Shown here: piece after piece, positions 11,468 through 18,732 of the stretch
Position numbering within the stretch: position 1 is the stretch's first letter
How the letters are laid out: every line of letters begins with the position of its first letter
Origin: CAZGAH01 sp964523295
Lineage (GTDB): Bacteria > Desulfobacterota > Desulfovibrionia > Desulfovibrionales > Desulfovibrionaceae
Length of the DNA: 26,999 bases
Reading direction: 5' to 3'
Assembly (NCBI GenBank): GCA_964523295.1
Contig: CAZGAH010000058.1
Location: 1 to 26,999, forward strand
Program-made: the position numbers and the translations under genes
The notes under the pieces: generated by a model
The model's database searches: none
What the model saw: only the letters and a program-made list of their open reading frames with translations
What the model was told of the DNA's origin: nothing

Positions 11468-13371
11468 GTACCCGCTCCTGGCCAGCATCCGTCCGTAATG
11501 TCGTCCTCGCGCTCTTTTGCGCCGCGTCCGTGGTCTGGATGGTCATCACCGCCGTGGTGCTTTACCGGTATCTGTACGATGAATCCATCGCCGAGGGCAG
11601 TACCATTGCCTGGGACATCGCCAACGCCTGCGCGGACGGCATGGTCAGCCGCGACGCCGCCGCCGTCCAGTCGGTCATCGATGTCTATGAGGAGCAGCAG
11701 CGCGTAGCCTATATCTTCCTGACCGACGCCAATGACAAATTCATCTGCCATACCTTCGTGCCGCACGTTCCCAGGGAGGTTGTGGCCCTGGGCAGGGACA
11801 GCCAGCGCGCGCGTCATACCCGGCTGGTCATTCCCGATTACGGCGAGGTCGTCGACATTTCCGTGCCGCTGCTCGCCGGCGCAGCCGGGTATGTCCATGT
11901 CGGCCTGCAACACCGCCGCATCTACGGCCAGATCATCGCCCCCGCGGCGACCATTCTCGGCGCGATGCTTGTCATCCTGCTTGCCAGCGGCCTGTTTCTC
12001 CACTTCTGGCTGACGCGGCGGCTGCGCCCGCTGCACGCTTTGAACGAGTACGCCCGCCGGCTTGGCAACGGCGACTATACCGCCCGACTGGAGGCCGAAT
12101 TACCCGACGAATGGAAGCAGCAGGCCGACGTCTTGCAGCTTCTGGCCGGAAAGCTGCTTCTCGTACCGGCGAGCCCGCCGCCTGACGCTTCCGAGACGCC
12201 CCCTTCCTGCCCTCAGGCACTGAACAGGCTGACCCTGCTTTTTGACACGCTCCCTGCCGGCGTGCTCCTGATGCTGAAAAAACAGAACCTCGTCCTGGGC
12301 AACCCGGCCCTGCGCTCCATGCTCGGCCAGCCGCCGGAAGCGGCACACGGACTGGAGCGGATCGACGCCCTTCCCGCCCCCCTGGCCGATCTGGTCGATC
12401 TGGCCCTGGAGCATCCGCACGAGATTCTTGCCGCCGCGTGCGCCCTGCCCCCGGACAAAACCGTTCTGGCCGAAGCGACCGCGCTGGTAGGGAACGCCGC
12501 GGACCCGGAGGAGGTGTCCGGCGCTGTCGTCGGCCTTTGCGATATTTCGGATGAAAAACAGGCTGATCGGCAAAAAACGCTGTTCCTCGCCGCGCTTTCC
12601 GGGGAGCTGCGCAGCGCGCTTGCCGCACTGACCGGGTCGGCCGGCTCGATGAAAAAGCAGCTCGAGCCGACCTTGTTCGCCCGTTACGACGAGGCAGATC
12701 CGGGCCTGCGCAGCACCATTCGGCAGATTCGGGATACCATCGACATCATCATGGCCGAAGGCCATCGGCTGCAAGACCTGCTCGGAGATATTCACGACGT
12801 GGCCGCGCTGCACGCCGGCGCGTCCGAATGGAAGGAAAGCGAGATCACCCTGGCGGATATCGTCGAGCAGGCAGCAACGCGCACGCGCGCGCTCTATGAG
12901 AACCGGGACGTTACCCTTCAGGTGCTCCTGCCCGACACGCTGCCGCCTCTACGCGCGGACGCGGAGCAGCTGGTCAGGGCCCTGGCCTGTCTCATCGCCC
13001 ACGCCGTCGATCGCACCTTGCAGGGCGCCGTGGTCATTGCCGCCGAAAAGCATGGGGAAATGCTCCGTGTTCGCGTCCAGGACACGGGCGCCGCTCCCGA
13101 CGAGAACGCACGCAGGCGACTCTTCGACCCCTTCGGAACGCGGAGCAGCCCTGACGAGCCGCTGTCCGGAATCGATCCGAGGCTGCCGCTGTGCAAGGGC
13201 ATCATCGAAAGCCATGGGGGAGAAATCGACTTCACCAGTACGCCGGGAAAAGGCAATACCGCGAGCTTTACCCTGCCCTTGCAGCCGACGGCTGCGCACC
13301 GCGCCAGGCAGTCGCTCGTGATCCTCAGTCGCCGACGCAAGGATCCGCCCTTGACCGTGGAGCAGGCATAG
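11464..13371 (+). CDS. Membrane histidine-kinase-like sensor lacking catalytic residues
   Basis: A 635-residue inner-membrane sensor. TM1 is at about 13-36 and TM2 at about 157-180, with a ~120-residue periplasmic domain between them. HAMP follows (about 180-235, TRRLRPLHALNEYARRLGNGDY), then a PAS-like segment (about 255-365), a DHp-like region and a HATPase fold (about 480-615). The H-box reads FLAALSGELRSAL instead of the usual F-SHELRTPL: residue 380 is Gly (GGG at 12601). The N-box reads CLIAHAVDRT, with Cys509 and His513 in place of the two Asn residues. VQDTG (540-542) and LFDPFG are kept, but the G2 loop is altered (GIDPRLPLCKG). No response regulator is adjacent. It is probably a pseudokinase that signals by conformation. 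Confidence 0.85.
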   Translation: MSTRSWPASVRNVVLALFCAASVVWMVITAVVLYRYLYDESIAEGSTIAWDIANACADGMVSRDAAAVQSVIDVYEEQQRVAYIFLTDANDKFICHTFVPHVPREVVALGRDSQRARHTRLVIPDYGEVVDISVPLLAGAAGYVHVGLQHRRIYGQIIAPAATILGAMLVILLASGLFLHFWLTRRLRPLHALNEYARRLGNGDYTARLEAELPDEWKQQADVLQLLAGKLLLVPASPPPDASETPPSCPQALNRLTLLFDTLPAGVLLMLKKQNLVLGNPALRSMLGQPPEAAHGLERIDALPAPLADLVDLALEHPHEILAAACALPPDKTVLAEATALVGNAADPEEVSGAVVGLCDISDEKQADRQKTLFLAALSGELRSALAALTGSAGSMKKQLEPTLFARYDEADPGLRSTIRQIRDTIDIIMAEGHRLQDLLGDIHDVAALHAGASEWKESEITLADIVEQAATRTRALYENRDVTLQVLLPDTLPPLRADAEQLVRALACLIAHAVDRTLQGAVVIAAEKHGEMLRVRVQDTGAAPDENARRRLFDPFGTRSSPDEPLSGIDPRLPLCKGIIESHGGEIDFTSTPGKGNTASFTLPLQPTAAHRARQSLVILSRRRKDPPLTVEQA

Positions 13372-13378
13372 CGGAGGC

Positions 13379-13412
13379 AGCCGCGCTCCGAGCCGGCCAG
13401 GCGACCGCGGCT
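13379..13412. terminator. Inverted repeat between convergent genes
   Basis: AGCCGCG (13379-13385) and CGCGGCT (13406-13412) could form a bidirectional stem in the 40-bp gap between two convergent stop codons. The loop is long and there is no T-run, so terminator activity is uncertain. Confidence 0.3.
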
Positions 13413-13644
13413 ACGCGCTGGTCGAAATCAACGCGCAATACCGCCGCTCTATGGCATCGAGCAGCGTCGGCTCCAGCTCCGCGTCGTCCGGGCATCGGCG
13501 CTCCGACTGCAACGCCGCATCGAGCAGCTCTTCCCACAGCTCCATGCGATCCAGGTCGAGCCCGTCTTCCCGACAGCGTCTGCGGTACGCGGCGAAGCGC
13601 GCATCGAGCAGATGCCGCACTATTAGGTAGCGGCCTTCACGCAT
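13411..13644 (-). CDS. Small unknown protein coupled to the PPC-domain gene
   Basis: A 77-residue helical protein rich in Arg, Glu and Leu (IVRHLLDARFAAYRRRCR, then LWEELLDAALQSERRC and TLLDAIERRYCAL). Its ATG overlaps the end of the upstream PPC gene by 8 bp, so translation is probably coupled. No signal peptide or membrane segment and no family I recognise. It is the last gene of the minus-strand cluster and ends opposite the histidine-kinase-like gene. Confidence 0.65.
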   Translation of the reverse strand: MREGRYLIVRHLLDARFAAYRRRCREDGLDLDRMELWEELLDAALQSERRCPDDAELEPTLLDAIERRYCALISTSA

Positions 13645-14080
13645 TGCTCAAGACCTCGAGCCCCAGCGACGGATCCAGCCGTCTGGCGAAGCCCGTATCG
13701 AGCAATTCCAGCACCACCACTTCCGCGATTTTCCAGACCTCCACGCCAGGGCGAACGCAGCCGGTCGTCGTGACCGGCCCCCGCCCCATGGCGGCGTGCA
13801 TGTGCAGCTTGGGCACCCCGGCAGCATTGGGAAAAATGGTCCCCACGGCGGCGACCTCGTGTACGCCGTTCAGCGCCTGCAACATCGGGGTGATGGTCGC
13901 CGCGGCGCCGTCCTCCGGGCCGGTGACGAGCCGCCCGGCGCCTATGCCGCCCAACATGATGCACATGGCCCCGTGAATGCCGTGCTCAGCAGCGGCACGC
14001 TCGATGCAATCGGGAATCCTGTCGCCATCCTCCAACCGAAGCACGAAAATCCGTCCGATGGACCCTTGCGCCACCTTCAT
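13637..14080 (-). CDS. PPC/DUF296 domain protein
   Basis: A 147-residue stand-alone PPC (plants and prokaryotes conserved, DUF296) domain protein. The start at 14080 is supported by GGGAGGGG about 8 bases upstream; a longer frame from 14167 lacks a site. Family signatures are HGIHGAMCIMLGGIGAGRL (about 33-51), HMHAAMGRG with the metal-ligand-like His93 and His95, GCVRPGVEVWKIAEVVVLEL (108-126) and a terminal LEVL strand. Related proteins form trimers; bacterial members are mostly uncharacterised. It follows the Lrp-like gene by 83 bp in the 2-oxoacid oxidoreductase cluster and may be a small-molecule sensor or an accessory factor; the role is inference. Confidence 0.85.
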   Translation of the reverse strand: MKVAQGSIGRIFVLRLEDGDRIPDCIERAAAEHGIHGAMCIMLGGIGAGRLVTGPEDGAAATITPMLQALNGVHEVAAVGTIFPNAAGVPKLHMHAAMGRGPVTTTGCVRPGVEVWKIAEVVVLELLDTGFARRLDPSLGLEVLSNA

Positions 14081-14163
14081 CCGGCATCCCCTCCCTTGCA
14101 GCTTCCTGTCTTGCCCGACCAGAACCCTTCCGACCGACGCAGTCGGACGGCCGGCCGGGGATA

Positions 14164-14436
14164 TCAATCGAGATCGAAAATCCGCTCCAGATCATAGCCG
14201 GAGACCGCGCGGAAGGCGATGAGGGTCTCCGAAGAGGTGATCCCGTCGATCTGCAACAGCTGACGGGTGACGACCTCGGAAATGCCATCGATATCGCGCG
14301 CCCGCACCATGGCAACGATATCGAAACGCCCGCCCACGGAATACGCCTCGCTCACGCCCGGGATGCTCACGAGCTTTTCAGCCACCTCGTTGACCCGCGC
14401 AGGTACCACGTTCAGCAAAATGATTGCGTTTATCAT
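14164..14436 (-). CDS. Stand-alone Lrp/AsnC ligand-binding (RAM) domain
   Basis: This 90-residue protein matches only the C-terminal sensor domain of Lrp/AsnC regulators: INAIILLNVVPARVNEVAEKL, the ligand-site loop IPGVSEAYSVGGRFDIVAMV, and then ITRQ-type helix and ITSSETLIAF. No helix-turn-helix is present, so it cannot bind DNA in the usual way; such proteins form oligomers that bind amino acids or modulate full-length Lrp partners. The ATG at 14436 has a GGGAG site upstream (an ATG 15 bp earlier lacks one). It lies directly after the 2-oxoacid:ferredoxin oxidoreductase genes, so sensing the amino acid related to their substrate is a reasonable idea. Confidence 0.88.
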   Translation of the reverse strand: MINAIILLNVVPARVNEVAEKLVSIPGVSEAYSVGGRFDIVAMVRARDIDGISEVVTRQLLQIDGITSSETLIAFRAVSGYDLERIFDLD

Positions 14437-14473
14437 GCAGCTCTCCCTCAAGCGCTGTTTTTACGCCGTGCGT

Positions 14474-14494
14474 CCTCCGGCAGCGCGCCGGAGG
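14474..14494 (-). other. 8-bp perfect hairpin between korB-like and Lrp-like genes
   Basis: CCTCCGGC (14474-14481) and GCCGGAGG (14487-14494) form a stable stem with an AGCGC loop. There is no T-run on the minus strand. It could be an mRNA processing or stability element that sets different levels for the genes on each side. Confidence 0.35.
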
Positions 14495-14585
14495 TGATAT
14501 ATTCGCCAAGTCGAATCCGGCCGGGCGAACGCGGGCGAGCATACGCCCGGCACGGGTCAAGGGCAAGAAGAGGGTCCACCCCGTT

Positions 14586-15437
14586 TCAGCAACTGGCCTG
14601 CATGATCGTTTCCAGGGCCTGGACGTCAACGGGCTGCAGGCAAAGCGGCCCATTGGCCAGGGCCGGGATACGGGAATTCAGGCTCGGCCGCTTGTTGACG
14701 GATATGACCCCTAACGGAATCTTTTCCCCGAAGGTCAATGCCAGTTCCATGGCCGCGGCACGGTCCTCGGGGTCATGCTCGGGGCCGATGTCGTAGCAGC
14801 GCTCCTTGTACCAGGCGAAAGTATTGACCTTGTTGAACGAGACGCAGGGCTGGAGGATATCGACCATGGCGAATCCGGGAAAGCGGACGGCCTGGGCGAT
14901 CAGCTCGCTCAGCTGGGCGATATTTCCCGAAAACCCGCGGGCCACGAAACCCGCGCCCAGGGCTACGGCCACGGCCAGCGGCTTGAACGGGGCGTTCAGC
15001 ACGCCACCCGGGTTGGCCTTGGTGACCTGCCCTTCGGCAGTCGTCGGGCTGGCCTGGCCCTTGGTGAGTCCGTAAATCTGATTGTCGTGCACGAGCATTG
15101 TGAGATCGACGTTGCGGCGTACGGCTGCGAGAAAATGATTGCCGCCCTCTCCGTAGCTGCAACCGTCGCCGCTTTCCACAATCACCGTCAGGCCCGGGTT
15201 GGCCAGCTTGGCGCCCTGCGCGGTCGGCAGCGCGCGTCCGTGCAGGCCGTTGAAGACATTGGCCCGCAGATAATGCGGCGTCTTGGCCGCCTGTCCGATG
15301 CCCGAGACCATCAACACCTGGTGCGGCGCCAACTCCAGGCCGGCCAGAGTCTGCTTCAAGGCCTTGAGAATGGCGACGTTGCCGCAGCCGGGACACCAGG
15401 CGGTTTCGAATTCCCCGTAATCCTGTACACTGACCAT
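14586..15437 (-). CDS. 2-oxoacid:ferredoxin oxidoreductase, beta subunit (KorB type)
   Basis: This 283-residue thiamine-diphosphate subunit works with the gene upstream to decarboxylate a 2-oxoacid to its acyl-CoA and reduce ferredoxin. Visible motifs are WCPGCGN (Cys15, Cys18) and the ThDP/Mg motif GDGCSYGEGGNHFLAA (from residue 90), followed by RRNVDLTMLVHDNQIYGLTKGQASPT, which is typical of the 2-oxoglutarate/2-oxoacid group. Length is normal for KorB. It starts 51 bp after the alpha gene stop. Substrate could be 2-oxoglutarate, a branched-chain 2-oxoacid or another 2-oxoacid; sequence alone does not decide. No separate ferredoxin-like delta gene is present here. Confidence 0.93.
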   Translation of the reverse strand: MVSVQDYGEFETAWCPGCGNVAILKALKQTLAGLELAPHQVLMVSGIGQAAKTPHYLRANVFNGLHGRALPTAQGAKLANPGLTVIVESGDGCSYGEGGNHFLAAVRRNVDLTMLVHDNQIYGLTKGQASPTTAEGQVTKANPGGVLNAPFKPLAVAVALGAGFVARGFSGNIAQLSELIAQAVRFPGFAMVDILQPCVSFNKVNTFAWYKERCYDIGPEHDPEDRAAAMELALTFGEKIPLGVISVNKRPSLNSRIPALANGPLCLQPVDVQALETIMQASC

Positions 15438-15488
15438 ATTCGCTCCTTGTTCCCACCCGGCGCACCGGGTCGGGCGAAAGTGTCTCCG

Positions 15489-17189
15489 CTACGCCTTGTC
15501 TTCGTCACCGAGCCGCTTCAGGATGAAGTCCGCCGTGAACGGCAATCCGTCATAACGCAGGATGCGCTGATCGAAGCCGAAGCCGGTCTCGCGTCGGATC
15601 AGCGCGGCAAACTGGCCGGTGCTGTTGCCCTCGATGCAGACCGTACGCCCGGCAACCTGCAACCGGGGCAGGCAATGTGCCGGATCGATCGGCCAGACCT
15701 GCGCGTAGTGGAGCACGCCGACGCGTTGCCCCTGCGCACGGAGCATGGCCGCGGCCTCGAGAGCCGCGCCCTTGGTGGATCCCCAACAGACCAGCAGCAA
15801 CGCGGGCTGCTCGTCGCCGACGAAGAGCGGCGGCATGGCCTGGGCCACCAATCCCTGCCCCTTGCGCAGGCGCTTGTCCTGCATGACCACCCGCACGTCC
15901 AGGTCCTCGGTAAGATGCCCGTCGGGCGTATGCTCGTCGCTGTCGGCCACGACCAGCCAAGTCCCCAAACCCGGGATCAGACGGGGCGAAACGCCGCTTT
16001 CCGTCACCTCGTAGCGGCGGTATGCGGCCGGATCGGGTGTTTCGAGCAAAGGCCCGACCGGCGCGGGCAGCGAGGACAGGTCGAACTGCTCAACCGCGCG
16101 GTAGGAATCGGCCAGGTATTGATCGGTCAATACAAAGACCGGACTCTGGAATTGCTCCGCGAGGTCGAAGGCCTGACGGGTCAGCGCGAAGCACTCTTCC
16201 ACGTCGCCCGGTGCCAGGATCGCACGGGGGAACTCGCCGTGACCGGCGTGCAGGGCCAGAAACAGGTCTTCTTGCCCGGTCCGGGTGGGCAGCCCCGTGG
16301 CCGGACCGGGTCGCTGGGCCAGAACGATCACAATCGGCGTCTCGGTCATGCCGGCCAGGCTCACGCCTTCCACCATGAGCGCGAATCCGCCTCCCGACGT
16401 GGGCACCAGCGTTCGCGCGCCGGCGTAACTGGCGCCCAGGCCCATGTTGATGGCCGCAATCTCGTCCTCGGCCTGCTCCACGACAACGCCCATGGCCGGC
16501 CCGTGCGCGATGAGCCCCCCGGCCACGGACGTGGCCGGAGTCATGGGATAGAATGAGCAGAATTTGACGCCGGCGGCCAACGCACCGAGCACGATGCTCT
16601 CGTTTCCGTTGAGCATCATCCGCGGCCTCGCCGGCGCCTCGATAGCCGGCAGCGGGGGAAAGGTGCTGTTCGCGGTCTTCACCCAATCGTAGGCCGCGTG
16701 CAGCACGTCCAGATTTTGCCGCACCACGGGCTCGCCTTTTTTGGCAAAAGTCGAGGCGACCAGCTCCTCGGGCAAAGCCCGGTCTACGCCCAGCAGCGCG
16801 GAGAGCACGCCCAAGGCCGCGACATTCTCGAAAATCGGCTTGGGCGCGAACTGCTTGAACGGTGCCTTGAAACACTGCAACTGGCAGGCGTCGAGCGCCT
16901 CATCCAGGAGCACAATGCCGTCCGCGGCCATGGCTGGCTGCAGCAGGGGAACCGTCTGCGCGCTCAAGGCCACCAGAATATCTATGGCCTCCGCCGGCGC
17001 GGCAATCTCCCCGATGCCGGCCCGGATGGCGAAGGTATTATGCCCGCCGCGGATTCGCGACTGGTAATCCTGCGTCACCGTGACGGCGTATCCGGCGCGG
17101 ACCAGGGTTCTGGTCAGCAACTGGCCGACCGTGACCAGCCCCTGCCCGGCCTCGCCGCCGATGACAATGTGTGTTTCCGCCTTGCCCAT
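15489..17189 (-). CDS. 2-oxoacid:ferredoxin oxidoreductase, gamma-alpha fusion (KorA type)
   Basis: A 566-residue fused subunit. The N-terminal ~185 residues are the gamma domain (HIVIGGEAGQGLVTVGQLL, then VTQDYQSRIRGGHN), and the remainder is the alpha subunit (NGNESIVLGALAAG, FYPMTPATSVAGGL, EQAEDEIAAINMGLGASYAG, PTSGGGFALM) followed by the C-terminal domain ending KRLGDED. This gamma-alpha fusion is standard for many bacterial KorA proteins. GGAGGAAG lies just upstream of the ATG. It is cotranscribed with the beta gene after it and probably with the ferritin-like gene 69 bp before it. Confidence 0.93.
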   Translation of the reverse strand: MGKAETHIVIGGEAGQGLVTVGQLLTRTLVRAGYAVTVTQDYQSRIRGGHNTFAIRAGIGEIAAPAEAIDILVALSAQTVPLLQPAMAADGIVLLDEALDACQLQCFKAPFKQFAPKPIFENVAALGVLSALLGVDRALPEELVASTFAKKGEPVVRQNLDVLHAAYDWVKTANSTFPPLPAIEAPARPRMMLNGNESIVLGALAAGVKFCSFYPMTPATSVAGGLIAHGPAMGVVVEQAEDEIAAINMGLGASYAGARTLVPTSGGGFALMVEGVSLAGMTETPIVIVLAQRPGPATGLPTRTGQEDLFLALHAGHGEFPRAILAPGDVEECFALTRQAFDLAEQFQSPVFVLTDQYLADSYRAVEQFDLSSLPAPVGPLLETPDPAAYRRYEVTESGVSPRLIPGLGTWLVVADSDEHTPDGHLTEDLDVRVVMQDKRLRKGQGLVAQAMPPLFVGDEQPALLLVCWGSTKGAALEAAAMLRAQGQRVGVLHYAQVWPIDPAHCLPRLQVAGRTVCIEGNSTGQFAALIRRETGFGFDQRILRYDGLPFTADFILKRLGDEDKA

Positions 17190-17258
17190 AGCTCTTCCTC
17201 CGCTACGTGAAGTATATCCGCTCGTGCGTAGTGCCGCCGACAGCCGGCCCGCCCCCCC

Positions 17259-17788
17259 CTAGGCCCCGTCGAGCCCGCCTTTTTCCTGGCTCATCACCCA
17301 GCCCTCAGGATCGTCATAATAGGCCTTCATGTCGCGCACGAGCAGTAAGTGGCGCCGGGATTCGTTGGCCAGGCGGGTCATGAACTCCTTTTCCAAGGCG
17401 TCCGCTGCGGCGTTGGCCTTGCCCTGACAAAAGTCGAGCATGCCCTCTTCCAGCGCAATGGCGGTGTCGATCGCCTCCAGCTCGGACGCCGGGCAACTCT
17501 GTTCAGGATAGCGACGGACCAGGGCGACGAATACCTCCTTCGCGTCCGTGCTCGTCTCGGGACCAAGCGTACAGACCTGCTCGAAAGGCCGCCCTCCGCG
17601 CAGCCCCGCGTAGAGTTCCGAAATCCGCTCAAGCTGCGCCTTTTTATCTGTCAGCATCGCCGCGCACACNNNNNNNNNNCACGCCCCAGCGACCCCGAGC
17701 ACGCGGCCAGAGTTCTCGTATAAAAATCTACGGCGTTCTGCGTCAATTCCAAGGCCTGACATACCATGTCCTGCGTCTGTTGCGCCAT
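17259..17788 (-). CDS. Ferritin-like (rubrerythrin-type) protein, interrupted by an N gap
   Basis: The start at 17788 (AGGAGG 6 bases upstream) opens MAQQTQDMVCQALELTQNAVDFYTRTLA; after the N gap (17670-17679) the frame changes and continues AAMLTDKKAQLERISELYAGL to the stop at 17259. Helices with AIDTAIALEEGMLDFCQGKA and the C-terminal EKEFMTRLANESRRHLLLVRDMKAYYDDPEGWVM match ferritin-like proteins of anaerobes. These hold a diiron site or a degenerate one and act in oxidative-stress or iron handling. The length with 10 N is not a multiple of 3, so the true gap is 2 modulo 3. The frame break is an assembly artefact, not a pseudogene. Confidence 0.75.
17670..17679. other. Assembly gap (10 N)
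   Basis: Placeholder-length gap inside the ferritin-like gene. The true length is unknown and must differ from 10 to restore the frame. Confidence 0.95.
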
Positions 17789-18046
17789 GTTCGCCCTCCT
17801 GTAACGTTCGTCGTTGGGTGATTCCGTCATGTCCCGATGACCTGAAGACACTGCTACCCCGCACCGGCCGCACCACGTGCCGCTGCATCACCATACGGCG
17901 AGGACCCGTGCTGCCCGGACAAGCCTCGTCATTCGCACTGGGAGCATGTTTTCCTGTTTACCTGCAATACAGGCGTTACGCAAGCTCGGACAAGAACTTT
18001 CCGGGCTTTCTCATGAACGGCCTCGAGACGCTGAACGGAGTTCATT

Positions 18047-18065
18047 TTGTGAACACTGTTGACAA
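18047..18065. promoter_or_regulatory. TetR operator candidate overlapping a -35 box
   Basis: TTGTGAACACTGTTGACAA is a 19-bp palindrome with one mismatch around a central C. Its right arm contains TTGACA (18059-18064); ATATTG follows after 16 bp (18081-18086). It lies about 30 bp before the tetR start codon in the 305-bp region between divergent genes. The rest of 17789-18046 shows no other gene or clear signal. Confidence 0.6.
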
Positions 18066-18093
18066 GCTCCCTGCCCGAGGATATTGGCTGCGC

Positions 18094-18732
18094 ATGGGCA
18101 GCAAGGCACGGAAACAGCGCGAGCAGGCGGTCATGCGCCGACGCATCCTGACGGCAGCCAGGGAACTTTTCGTCAAGGACGGATACCGGAATGTCTCCAT
18201 GCGTCGCATTGCCGCCCGGATCGAATACAGCCCGGCCGCGTTGTACCGCTATTTTAAAAACAAGATGGAACTGCTCTCCGAGCTGCGTAGCGAGGGCTTT
18301 GCGCTGTTTCTCGCGCGGCAGCAAGAGAGTGACGGCATCGCCGACCCCTACGAGCGGCTGCGTGGCGAGGGTCTGGCGTACATTCACTTCGCCCGCGACC
18401 ATCCCGAGTACTTTACCCTGATGTTCACCCTGTCCACACCTGTCGACCCGGAGAGCGCGCTCTGGACGGAGCGTCCGGCGCGTTCGTTCGAGCATCTGCT
18501 AGACAATGTCCGGGCCTGCGTGGACGTGGGATGGTTTTCCGGAGCGGACCCGCAGGTCGTGGCCTTTGCCTTGTGGGCCGCGGTACACGGCCTGGCCAGC
18601 CTGTTGTTGAGCGGGCGTTTGTCCCGGCATATTCCCGAGGAGCGGCTGGAGATGATGCTCACGGCGGCGCTGGAGTTCAGCTGCCGGCCTGCGCGAATCG
18701 ACCCGCCCCGAAATGAGGAGACGCTGTCGTGA
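18094..18732 (+). CDS. TetR-family transcriptional regulator
   Basis: A 212-residue repressor-type protein. The N-terminal helix-turn-helix is clear: RRRILTAARELFVKDGYRNVSMRRIAARIEYSPAALYRYFKNKMELL (about 14-60). The C-terminal helical domain (HFARDHPEYFTLMF, LWAAVHGLASLLLSGRL) would bind a ligand. The ATG at 18094 is chosen because it opens the family's usual short N-terminus; a longer frame upstream would run through the putative operator. It overlaps the next gene by 4 bp (GTGA), so it is cotranscribed with the efflux genes and probably controls them through the 18047-18065 palindrome. Confidence 0.9.
   Translation: MGSKARKQREQAVMRRRILTAARELFVKDGYRNVSMRRIAARIEYSPAALYRYFKNKMELLSELRSEGFALFLARQQESDGIADPYERLRGEGLAYIHFARDHPEYFTLMFTLSTPVDPESALWTERPARSFEHLLDNVRACVDVGWFSGADPQVVAFALWAAVHGLASLLLSGRLSRHIPEERLEMMLTAALEFSCRPARIDPPRNEETLS

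Noticed and set aside
14775..16556. 593-residue plus-strand frame opposite KorA/KorB
   Set aside because: Shadow frame of two strongly conserved minus-strand genes in GC-rich DNA; no domain.
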